Shown here in pieces: positions 35,301 through 42,009 of a stretch of 64,000 nucleotides of DNA. Both the position numbers and the translations under genes were made by a program. This DNA is from Planctomycetota bacterium (GTDB lineage: Bacteria > Planctomycetota > Planctomycetia > Planctomycetales > Planctomycetaceae), in assembly GCA_003388505.1 (NCBI GenBank), contig QQVO01000013.1, positions 62,001-126,000 on the forward strand, written 5' to 3'. Position 1 is the first letter of the stretch. Every line of letters begins with the position of its first letter. Below the pieces are notes generated by a model. It had not been told where the DNA came from. It did not search any database and saw only the letters and a program-made list of their open reading frames with translations.

Positions 35301-37889
35301 GAAACTCGTCTCGTACGACTGGTTCCCCGCCGGCTGATGCAGGTGCACGCGATAGTCCCCCAGCGCAGCAGCTTCGGGCAGGACGAGGTTGTCGGAAATC
35401 GTGCCGAAATCGTTCAGCGCTACATCCCGCGTGTGGATCAACCGACTGCGGGCGTCGTAGACATCGAGCTTGAACTTCTCACCCGCCTGAAACGTGAACC
35501 GGTCCTGGTCGACCCAGCGGACGATCGCCTTGATGTTGACCAGTTGTCCCGCCCGATAGGCGGGACGGTCGGTGTACAAATATCCCCGCGGCGTGAGTCC
35601 GACGGCGAAGTCGAGACCGTTGAGGTTGTTGACGGTCGAAGCCGCGTTCCCTTCCAGGACGGCGAACACGCGCAGGTCGCCGGCCGATTCGAGTTTCTTG
35701 TGGGTCAACTGCATCACGCCGTCGCCGCCGGTCACTTCTTCCGCGAAGATCTCGGAGCCGTCGCTGACCAGCACGCTGGCGCCGGCGGCCGGTTGGCCGG
35801 TCAGCATGTTCTGGGCGAAGAGGAACAGTTCGTTCCGCGACGCCTTGACGATGACGTCGAGATCGCTGACGACGACCATCGTCGTCGCTTCCAGCTTCTC
35901 GCTGGAGACAGTGACGGCCGTAACGCCGGGGCCGTCCATTGGAATGTCGACGTCGTCTTCGATCCGCAGAAACTCCTCGTAATCGCCGACCGTGTGTTCG
36001 AACTGTTCGTCGGGATCAATGAGCGCGATGTCGAGTGTTTCCACGCCGCCCGCCAGATGCATCTTGCGGAAATAGTCGTTCATGTCGATGCGGTAGACCT
36101 TGACCGTCACCGTTTCGACATTGCGGGTTGCGAGTTTGATCCGCGGCTGCTCGTCGGAACGGAACTTGCGCTCCGTCGCGACCTCCAGTTGCGGAGTGGT
36201 GAGCGCACTGATTCGCTCCTGGGCGTGCGACTGGAAATTCCCGGCGACCTGCTTGTAAGCATCCAGCGCTTCGGGAAGCTGCTCGAGTCGGGTCTCGAGG
36301 GTAAATCCAATCATGTAGGCTGCATGCGACGACTCCGCCGACCCCGGATACTTGGAAACCAGTCTCCGCCAATCGGCAATCGCCTGTTCAAAGAGCTGCC
36401 GGCCTTCGTCGTTCAATTCGACTGACTGAGGCGACTCGCCCGCATCAATCGCTTCCTTGATTCGCTCGACGTGCTGCTCCGACGCAGCCGTGAACTTCAT
36501 GCGGCCGAAGTTGAACAGAATCTGCGGTGCGCGGCTGTCGAGGGGATACTTGTTGAGGAAGGTCTCCCACAACGCGCGTGCTGCGTCGTAGTTGCCGGCC
36601 TCGCGTTGCTCCTCGGCCATGGCATATTCGGTGTCGACGATCGTCTGCTGGACCTCGGCCCACTTCGGATCGGTTGGATGTTGCGCGAGGAACTCCCGCC
36701 ACGCGGCGATTGCGGCGTCGTAATCTTTCTGGAGCAGCAGCGCCATCCCGAGCAGGTAACGAGCCTGGGGGACGACCTTTGATTCCGCGTACTCCGCGTT
36801 GCCGATGACCGACTGCAACTGGTCCACCGCCTGCGGTGTGCGGTCGCGGGCGATATAGCTTTGTGCGATCTCCAGTTCCGCCTGCGGGGCGAGTTCGTGG
36901 TCCGGATATTCCGCGATGAACTTTTCCGCGGCGGTGGCGCCCAGTTCCAGGTCGACGTCGTTCGACGGAGACGGAATGCCGTAGGTGTGGGAAAGCTCGT
37001 AGGCCGCCTTGGCCAGAAACTCCTGCACGTCCTCCGGCTGTTCTCCTTCGATCCCGGTCAACTCGCCGGGAAAGTCCTGCCACGTCTTGCGGGCCGCTGC
37101 CGACTGACCGGCGGCGAGTTGCGCCTGACCCAGCCGGAAGTGCGCCTCGGCGACGACTTCAATCGGCGCGGTTTCCCCCGACTCCGGTTCGTCGAGTCCG
37201 TGTTGCCCAAGAAACTGCTGATAGTCGGCGATCGCTTCGCCGACGTTGCCCAGTTCGTGCTGGCAGCGGGCAATCCGGAACTCGATGGTCTGTTGCACCG
37301 GGAGAGTTGGCCCCAGCTTGAGCGCCTCCTGGTAATATGTCAGCGCCTGCTGGTAGTCCGGCTGCTTCGCTTGGGACGGATCCTCCGCCAGCACTCCCTC
37401 GTAATACAGATTCGCAAACTCCAGATAGATTTCCGCCAGTTCGTCCTTTCTCTGCCGGGAGAGAAGTCGTTCGGCCTCGGCGCGGTAGATGTCCCCGGCC
37501 GCCTGGTACTTCCGCGCCCGGACGAAGATGTCCGCCCGCCCGAAGCGCGCCCGGCTGACCCAATCGCCTTCGGCAAACTCTTCTTCAATCCGCGTGAACG
37601 CTTCAACCGCCTCGTCGTAACGGGTCAGTTCGGTCAGAGCACGGCCTTTGAGGTAGAGCAGGAAGTCGGCGCTGGCCACGTTTGGTTCCGCGAGAGCTTC
37701 GTCGATCGCCGCAACGGCTCGGTCGTACTCGCGGGATTGGAGGGCGTCCCGGATGGCGGACTTCAGTTCGGGGGACGACGTGATCTCCGGCGCTGGCTTC
37801 TCCTCCGCCGGCTCATTCTGGGCGAGAATCTGGTGAACAGAAAACAGCGCAACAACACCCGCCAGCAGCCAGCATGTGGAGAAACGCAT
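29376..37889 (-). CDS. Giant alpha-2-macroglobulin-like secreted protein with TPR blocks at both ends, thioester lost
   Basis: A 2,837-residue protein with a Sec signal peptide (CWLLAGVVALFSVHQILAQ). Residues about 40-560 are TPR repeats. A macroglobulin-like domain beginning near IKLATRNVETVTVKVYRIDM (about residue 590) and further MG-type domains follow. A disordered, Asp/Gly/Asn-rich bait-like region spans about 1360-1480. The A2M domain WNPVIVTDGAGQASVTIKLP lies near 1545 and an alpha/alpha toroid near 1760-1970. Where family members have GCxEQ, this protein has SGIERS (residue 1763), so the thioester is absent. After about residue 2250 a second TPR block and a second domain with SIKVYRIDLM (about 2607) repeat the N-terminal architecture. 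The tail is charged and helical. Known A2Ms trap proteases; the role here is inferred to be envelope defence or scaffolding. GGAGG lies 7 nt before the ATG at 37889. Confidence 0.85.
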   Translation of the reverse strand: MRFSTCWLLAGVVALFSVHQILAQNEPAEEKPAPEITSSPELKSAIRDALQSREYDRAVAAIDEALAEPNVASADFLLYLKGRALTELTRYDEAVEAFTRIEEEFAEGDWVSRARFGRADIFVRARKYQAAGDIYRAEAERLLSRQRKDELAEIYLEFANLYYEGVLAEDPSQAKQPDYQQALTYYQEALKLGPTLPVQQTIEFRIARCQHELGNVGEAIADYQQFLGQHGLDEPESGETAPIEVVAEAHFRLGQAQLAAGQSAAARKTWQDFPGELTGIEGEQPEDVQEFLAKAAYELSHTYGIPSPSNDVDLELGATAAEKFIAEYPDHELAPQAELEIAQSYIARDRTPQAVDQLQSVIGNAEYAESKVVPQARYLLGMALLLQKDYDAAIAAWREFLAQHPTDPKWAEVQQTIVDTEYAMAEEQREAGNYDAARALWETFLNKYPLDSRAPQILFNFGRMKFTAASEQHVERIKEAIDAGESPQSVELNDEGRQLFEQAIADWRRLVSKYPGSAESSHAAYMIGFTLETRLEQLPEALDAYKQVAGNFQSHAQERISALTTPQLEVATERKFRSDEQPRIKLATRNVETVTVKVYRIDMNDYFRKMHLAGGVETLDIALIDPDEQFEHTVGDYEEFLRIEDDVDIPMDGPGVTAVTVSSEKLEATTMVVVSDLDVIVKASRNELFLFAQNMLTGQPAAGASVLVSDGSEIFAEEVTGGDGVMQLTHKKLESAGDLRVFAVLEGNAASTVNNLNGLDFAVGLTPRGYLYTDRPAYRAGQLVNIKAIVRWVDQDRFTFQAGEKFKLDVYDARSRLIHTRDVALNDFGTISDNLVLPEAAALGDYRVHLHQPAGNQSYETSFSVLEYRLEPVRLTAELEQNVCYRGETVEGMISLKYYYGAPLAEQEIRYQFGNDGWQTATTDENGEVPVSFETQQYAESQTLTLQVQYPDRGLTTSQTVYLSTRGFEIAVSTLRDVYIDGETFDATFKAADAAGEPVATPLEIEVFEETFVRGQRGERLVDTLDAATDEENGEARQTLQFEEGGRYIIRATGEDRFGNTISGQSRVFISGEKDAVRLRILAEQHNYKVGDDAQVRLHWREAPALALITYEGASILGYQLVNLETGENVIDVPVDSSLAPNFNLSAAVMERNRFHSASSEFRVAQKLSVKLTANADELKPGDDLIVDIEVTDPQGRPVSAELSLALIQSNLLQRFDDMQGLIDAFFGAGERVPSIRQSTSCTFSYSPSTRDISRYLLAEAERREILQREAAAAEDLLDVVEMEQRIQTRSGIALPQPVQEVEYTERGRGGVDRVLVEQFNALMDQRRFSEARAVAEQARQIAPESPIVQSMQLQSKLASRNDTDWGLRSDEENSFWMQLDDLEEHRVINSTDPTLGRLGGEGQNAASGFLGDANGNAPMDAPAGTSVGGLDRKRRADEGGVNLALPASDQTAEEYEPTLSLIIRQHQSVVDDDDVIVLSDGEIQVEALFESPQEFSDFVQSTNGNLNGVDRFGNYFALNGRDEDELKRLAEEGLRLLPGMANAETAYWNPVIVTDGAGQASVTIKLPERSTAWTLRSKGINGESLAGQTEIEVVTKKDLFGELKLPLAFTEGDSASVLAEVHNSLAGERSIQVTFSATIGERTTEVSRTLEVTGPGVSELSFPIEITEGESIRFGLTVATADAESDESTRSIAIRPFGLPVYATTSGKAAQSTIAFISFDDEIAAESPSLELLIGPGLNRALLDAVLGGGYYPVERCAIPVSGIERSVSDILGGVALLNMIGDTRDAGTPETEALSGRIAAAIAQLISSQRDDGAWSWSGQPAAEPDRYLTSRVVWALSTARDAGFAVEANTFNNAVQYLKTALAASPQTDHNGRAILLHGLAAAGQADFSAANQLHRERNSLSVSGLLHSALVLIEMDRKEMANDLLQLVGNEPATEEPHRKTLPWMSDHAEIKALHLLALQAVDPASVKIPELADELLGSRVGSRWPVEKANGPAVMALAEWFARTEHVAEKYTLKVFVNDREIETLTIDPAQDGSRRISVPADLLVADKPQRINFDMQGRGEFSYSAVLTGFVAAENLKSSTNDWTIERRYEPTARLHDGRVIPRGFNVAAFPYSAFTNPLTQIPVGQRGEVSLFPRRRNVSNRSDVEYPYLVLTEPLPAGCTVLTESIEGDFERYEMDSGSITFYLGDKRDLGWIRYTLVGYVPGEYRVAPSVLRNFYDPQQMAAAAVGSLTVLERGEESDDEYRWSPDELYNLGTWLFNEGDHAGAHEHLSRLFTDWRLRDEAYKQTVTMLFRTSLSAQSHGEIVRYFEIIKEKFPDVSVQFEEILQVANAYREIGEYERSYLVYRSTVQGSFERESQVAGFLNARGEFQHSVQVMEDLLRDYPAEPYIAAATYGLAQEVYRKAPEAAGDPKLVAAGLTRVNLIDGVIDMLDHFLAVWPQDPAADQASFALANALLDLEQYEPVIARCDQYAERYPDSRLIDAYWYITGYSQFALGRHEAALETCRKVAEAKFPAGNDGRERDAVNKWEAIYIMGQIYHSLGQPGEAIEEYQRVKDRFADAAEAIEFFTEKDVALDEVTTLHPGDARQLELRFRNIPEVSIKVYRIDLMKFGLMQRNLDRITAINLAGIKPHFEETIDLGDGNDYRDREQIVNLPLEEDGAYLVVCRGENHYSSGLVLVSPLELEVQEDPASGRVRVTVKDVAEDEYADDVDVRVIGSANDEFIAGETDLRGLFIADDVRGTSTVIARLDANRYAFYRGRQPLQPSQQDKPQAEAEAAAKKAEQDDGQPARQSELRKNLIDANSEFQRMNSDSYRNLLDNTRDGLDASEAY

Positions 37890-38195
37890 CGAGTTGCCTC
37901 CGAAGTCGGTTGAACCGATCAAATGTTCAGAATTCGTGCGGCACGGCAAGAACAGCACGCGACGCTCTCAGAGATGACGCACCAGCCGCCACTTCCTTAG
38001 TGCAAAAAGGCATTCTGTTGTGGCGGCGTCCGGCCGAGCTTGCTCCCGGTTTGCGATCCGCGAGGCCGCTGCCCCCGATCAAGACTGGGGAGTGCGACGT
38101 AGAACTATAGAAACGATTCAGGCTCGGAAAGTTCCAGGGAAATCCGTGTCACGCCGATTTCGCGGAGCCGGTTGCCAAACCGATCGATCCGCGTG
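37890..38195. other. Intergenic gap upstream of the A2M-like gene
   Basis: The gap lies between two minus-strand genes. Apart from the GGAGG ribosome-binding site next to the A2M start I see no repeat or gene in it; it should contain the A2M promoter. Confidence 0.4.
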
Positions 38196-38702
38196 TCAAT
38201 AGTTGCGACCGTTCTTCCGGATGTGAACCCAAGGCTTCTCGGTTTCCAGTGCCGGTCCGGCGCCGGCCGACTCAATGTGAATGATATAGACGGTATGGTC
38301 CCCGGCGTCGGCCTGAGCGGCGACCTGGCCTTCCATCCAGCCCAATGCGTCGGCGAGGATCGGCAACCCCCCCGGACTGCGCTGCACCTCGACTCCCTCA
38401 AACGCAAGCTGATCCGGCTCGAAACCGCGGCCGAAATGGCCCAGATACTGCTTCTGGGATTCTCCCACGAGGTTCAGGACCACTCGCGGCGACTTGGCAA
38501 GCCAGTCGTTGAGATAGCGCTTGTTGTTCACGGCGACGCTCACGGCCGGAGGATCAAACCCGGCCTGCTGCACCCAACTCGCCAGCATGCCGGTCTCGGC
38601 GTCTGCGCCGTCGCCTGCCGTCAGAATAAAGATGCCGCTCGGCGTGCGGCCGAGGACTGAGGCGATGGCGTCGAGACTGGTGGCCGCGTCGTTGTTGGGC
38701 AT
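38196..38702 (-). CDS. Flavin reductase-like FMN-binding domain protein
   Basis: A 168-residue protein of the flavin reductase (FMN-binding split-barrel) family. Typical elements are the N-terminal ASVLGRTPSGIFILTAGDG, MLASWVQQAGFDPPAVSVAVN, RVVLNLVGESQKQYLGHFGRG and ILADALGWMEGQV, then DHTVYIIHIESAG. Such proteins reduce or carry FMN, or form the C-terminal part of diflavin flavoproteins. The ATG at 38702 (MPNNDAATSL) is chosen; the frame extends to 38813, but the added part contains an internal Met and looks like leader sequence. It is divergent from the SecA-like gene with 245 nt between them, so shared regulation is possible but not shown. Confidence 0.85.
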   Translation of the reverse strand: MPNNDAATSLDAIASVLGRTPSGIFILTAGDGADAETGMLASWVQQAGFDPPAVSVAVNNKRYLNDWLAKSPRVVLNLVGESQKQYLGHFGRGFEPDQLAFEGVEVQRSPGGLPILADALGWMEGQVAAQADAGDHTVYIIHIESAGAGPALETEKPWVHIRKNGRNY

Positions 38703-38947
38703 GAGGTATTTCGTCCGGTGTCGGAATTTTTGACAGTCGAAGTGCTTCGCATTCGCAGCGACGATCGGATGTTCGTGCATCGTCAGTATCGAGAGTCGCG
38801 AATGGTCCGTCAAATCTCACATCGCCCGTGCCCTGTCGCTACCTGGCGAATTGCGATTCGCGAAAAACGACGCATCTGGTATGAGATCGCACTCATTCGG
38901 TGCGCGGCCATGATGAATCGTCCAGTCACGCGTAACAGCGCGCGTTC

Positions 38948-40855
38948 ATGATGCAGAGCATCCTGCCCCAACAGTTGCAGATTGCACGCTGGACGGCGCA
39001 AGCGCAGGCAGTGCTCGGAAGCGCGGAGCGCCTGGAGGAGATATCGGACGAAGAATTGCGACGCCGCGCGCGCGAACTGGTGTGGACGGTCCGAACTGAG
39101 GGGAATTGCACCGCCGCGCTGCACGCCGTGTATGCGTTGGCGATCGAGTCGACGCGGCGAACGCTCGGTTTTCGTCAGCATCCCGTGCAGGTCGCCGGCG
39201 CGTTCGCGATGGCGGGGGGACGAATCGTCGAGATGCAGACCGGGGAAGGCAAGACGGTGACGGCTGTGTTGCCGGCGGTGCTGCGCGGGATGGTGGGTTG
39301 CGGCGTGCACGTCGTGACCTCGAACGAGTACCTCGCCGGTCGCGACGCCGAACAACTGGCCCCGATCTATGCTCGATTGGGATTGACGGTCGGGCTCGTC
39401 ACTTCGGGACTGTCCGACGATGAACGCCGCACGGCATACGACTGCGACGTCACCTACGGAACGGCGTCTGAGTTCGGATTCGACCTGTTGCGCGACCGGC
39501 TGAAGTCCGGGCCGAGCGCGGATTCGGGAGCTTGCGGAGCGACTGCCGCCTGTTCGGAACGCAGACCCGGCGTGCAACGGGGACATTACTTTGCGCTGAT
39601 CGACGAGGCGGACAGCATTCTCATCGACGAAGCGCGAACGCCGCTGATGATCGGCGCCGAGCGGGCTCAGGAAGCGGGGACGGTGGGGTTGTACCGCTGG
39701 GCCGATCGCACGGCGGAACGGATGAGGCCGAACATTGATTATGTGTTCGACGATCGCAGGCGGCAGGCGCATCTGACGGACGACGGCTGCCGTCGCGTGG
39801 CGCTGTTGCCGAAACCGGAGTTGATCGGGACGTTCAACTCCGAGCGGCTGTTCGAGCATCTGGAGAAGTCGCTGACGGCGCATGCTGCGTTCTCGCGGGA
39901 TCGGGATTACGTCGTGCTGGATGAAGAAGTCTCAATCGTCAACGAGGGGACGGGACGCATCATGGCAGGCCGGAAATGGCAGGAGGGCTTGCACCAGGCC
40001 GTCGAGGCGAAAGAGGGCGTCCCGATTACCGCTGAGACGGGATCGGCCGCAAGGATCACTATTCAGTCGCTCTTCCGGACGTATGAACATCTGGCGGGAA
40101 TGACGGGCACCGCCGTCCAGGCGGCTGGAGAACTGCGGAAGGTTTACCGGGCGAGAGTTTCCGTGATTCCAACGCATCGGCCCTGTCTGCGGCGTCGTTT
40201 TCCGCCCCGCGTTTTTTCATCGCTTGCTGCCAAGCGGCGAGCGGTGGCGGCGGAGGTCAGCCGGTTGATTGGTCTCGGACGCGCCGTGCTCGTCGGCACG
40301 CCTTCGGTGACGGCGTCGGAGGGTCTCCGGCGTGTGTTCGAAGAGCAGGGAATTCCGCATGTCGTGTTGAATGCGGTGCATCATGCGCGGGAGGCGGAGA
40401 TCGTGGCGGAGGCCGGTCAGCCGGGACGTGTGACGATTGCCACCAACATGGCGGGGCGCGGGACCGATATTCTTCTGCACGCCGACGTGCGGGCGGCGGG
40501 CGGCCTGCACGTGATCGCAACCGAGATGCACACCTCGAGCCGGGTCGATCGTCAGTTGGTGGGACGCTGCGCGCGGCAGGGCGATCCGGGCAGTTTTCAG
40601 TTCTTTCTCTCTCTGGAAGACGAACTGCTATCGACGCTGCCGCCCCGCGATCGGGAGGCGCTGTTACGGACGGCTGCCGCCGCGCCGGAGCGGGAACTCC
40701 CTTCGTCGCAGGCATCGATTTTCGTCCGGGCGCAGCGCCGGTTGGAGCGAATGCACGCCAAACAGAGAAAGAACCTGCTGAAGCAGGAACAGCTTCAACG
40801 AAAGCGGTGCCGGGAGATGGGACTCGATCCGTTTCTGGAAATTACGGAGCGGTGA
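38948..40855 (+). CDS. Short SecA-like accessory translocase ATPase
   Basis: A 635-residue SecA paralogue; housekeeping SecA has about 850-900 or more. NBD1 has Walker A MQTGEGKTV (residues 96-104), the DEAD-type box LIDEADSILIDEARTPL (218-234) and a preprotein-crosslinking segment (DRDYVVLDEEVSIVNEGTGRI, then ITIQSLFRTYEHLAGMTGTA). NBD2 has ATNMAGRGTDILL (about 497-509) and GRCARQGDPGSF (about 537-548), where SecA normally has GRSGRQGDPG. After this the helical scaffold and wing domains are heavily shortened, and the C-terminal linker with its zinc-binding SecB site is absent. It should be an ATP-driven motor at the inner membrane for a restricted substrate set. It leads a same-strand run with hlyD-like, M50 and tolC-like genes. 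Start ATG 38948 or 38951. Confidence 0.9.
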   Translation: MMQSILPQQLQIARWTAQAQAVLGSAERLEEISDEELRRRARELVWTVRTEGNCTAALHAVYALAIESTRRTLGFRQHPVQVAGAFAMAGGRIVEMQTGEGKTVTAVLPAVLRGMVGCGVHVVTSNEYLAGRDAEQLAPIYARLGLTVGLVTSGLSDDERRTAYDCDVTYGTASEFGFDLLRDRLKSGPSADSGACGATAACSERRPGVQRGHYFALIDEADSILIDEARTPLMIGAERAQEAGTVGLYRWADRTAERMRPNIDYVFDDRRRQAHLTDDGCRRVALLPKPELIGTFNSERLFEHLEKSLTAHAAFSRDRDYVVLDEEVSIVNEGTGRIMAGRKWQEGLHQAVEAKEGVPITAETGSAARITIQSLFRTYEHLAGMTGTAVQAAGELRKVYRARVSVIPTHRPCLRRRFPPRVFSSLAAKRRAVAAEVSRLIGLGRAVLVGTPSVTASEGLRRVFEEQGIPHVVLNAVHHAREAEIVAEAGQPGRVTIATNMAGRGTDILLHADVRAAGGLHVIATEMHTSSRVDRQLVGRCARQGDPGSFQFFLSLEDELLSTLPPRDREALLRTAAAAPERELPSSQASIFVRAQRRLERMHAKQRKNLLKQEQLQRKRCREMGLDPFLEITER

Positions 40856-40979
40856 GGGCGATCTCCGCAGAATCAAAATTGCCTGAAATCGAAGATTGCG
40901 GCTACGATACCCCGCCGCCGCTCATCGGAGTGACGCCGAGGCTAGGGGCCGTTGCGATACGAATTCAGCGAGGAGTTCC

Positions 40980-41975
40980 ATGCACAGCCTGGCACGCGGC
41001 CCCTGGAAGGACATCTGTTTCAGCAGCGCGCGTGGGCGTCTGCCGATCTGGCCGTTGGTGATCGTCGGAATGCTGTGCCTGGGCTGGCTCGCTGTGGCGG
41101 CCTGGGCGGAACCGTCCGGATCGAGCGCAGCGGCCGACTCTCTCATCGTTCCGGACTGCCGCGTCCTGTTCACCGAGCGGCGGACACTGGCCAGTGAGAG
41201 GTCGGGGGTCGTCTCGCTCGTCGTCGATGAGGGACAGTCCGTCGAGTCGGGTGACATCGTCTTTCAGTTGGACGATCGCGCTCCGCGCGCCGCATTGGCG
41301 GTCGCCGAGGCGCGGGCTGCGAGCGATGTGTCGGTGCGTTCGGCGGAGAAAGCGGCCGAGTTGGCGCGTGCGGAGTACGACATTCGCGTGCTGGCAAACC
41401 GGAATTCCCCGGCGGGAAGTTCCGTGTTCCCTGCGAGCGAGATTCTGCGGAGACAGCTTGCCGCCGAAGCGGCGGAACTCGAGGTCGAATCGGCGCGCCA
41501 GAAGCTCAACGTTCTGGAACGAGAGCGGGATCAGGCGCAGGCGGAACTGGCCGGCTATACGCGGAAGTCGCCGATGGCGGGCCAGGTCGCTCGGGTGTAC
41601 CGCGATGCCGGAGAAACCGTCCAGCAGTCCGAACCGTTGCTGGAAGTCGTCAACACAGGGGAGGTTCGCATCGAGGGATTCGTTCCGGTGGAACAGGTGT
41701 TTCACCTGCGGGTCGGGCAGCGAGTCACCATCCGGCTCGACTTCCCGAACGCCGACCTCCCGGTCGAGCACGAGACGTTTACAGGGACGCTCGGTTTCGT
41801 CGATTCGTCGGTGCAGCCGATCTCGCGGTCCGTTCGCGTCTGGGCGGAAGTCGAAAACCGGGATGACATCCTGCGGGACGGACTGACGGCCGTGATGACG
41901 ATCGACACGGGAAACTCTCCAGCCGGTGGTCCGGTCCGATTCGAGTCGCAGGCCGGAGAATCTCGCGACCGATGA
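40980..41975 (+). CDS. HlyD-type periplasmic adaptor (membrane fusion protein)
   Basis: A product of about 331 residues. The N-terminal membrane helix is LPIWPLVIVGMLCLGWLAVAAWA. It is followed by a biotinyl-lipoyl half (RTLASERSGVVSLVVDEGQSV), a coiled-coil hairpin of Ala/Glu/Arg-rich helices (about residues 95-185), the second lipoyl half (YTRKSPMAGQVARVYRDAGETV) and a beta-barrel part (EGFVPVEQVFHLRVGQRVTIRLD). This is the standard membrane fusion protein plan linking an inner-membrane transporter to a TolC channel. The ATG at 40980 follows GCGAGGAGTTCC; the earlier in-frame start at 40896 lacks a ribosome-binding site. The gap to the SecA-like gene is 124 nt and the M50 gene follows in 34 nt, so the latter two are probably co-transcribed. 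Confidence 0.9.
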   Translation: MHSLARGPWKDICFSSARGRLPIWPLVIVGMLCLGWLAVAAWAEPSGSSAAADSLIVPDCRVLFTERRTLASERSGVVSLVVDEGQSVESGDIVFQLDDRAPRAALAVAEARAASDVSVRSAEKAAELARAEYDIRVLANRNSPAGSSVFPASEILRRQLAAEAAELEVESARQKLNVLERERDQAQAELAGYTRKSPMAGQVARVYRDAGETVQQSEPLLEVVNTGEVRIEGFVPVEQVFHLRVGQRVTIRLDFPNADLPVEHETFTGTLGFVDSSVQPISRSVRVWAEVENRDDILRDGLTAVMTIDTGNSPAGGPVRFESQAGESRDR

Positions 41976-42009
41976 GCAGCGGCGCGGAGATGCGAGAGCC
42001 GGAACAACG

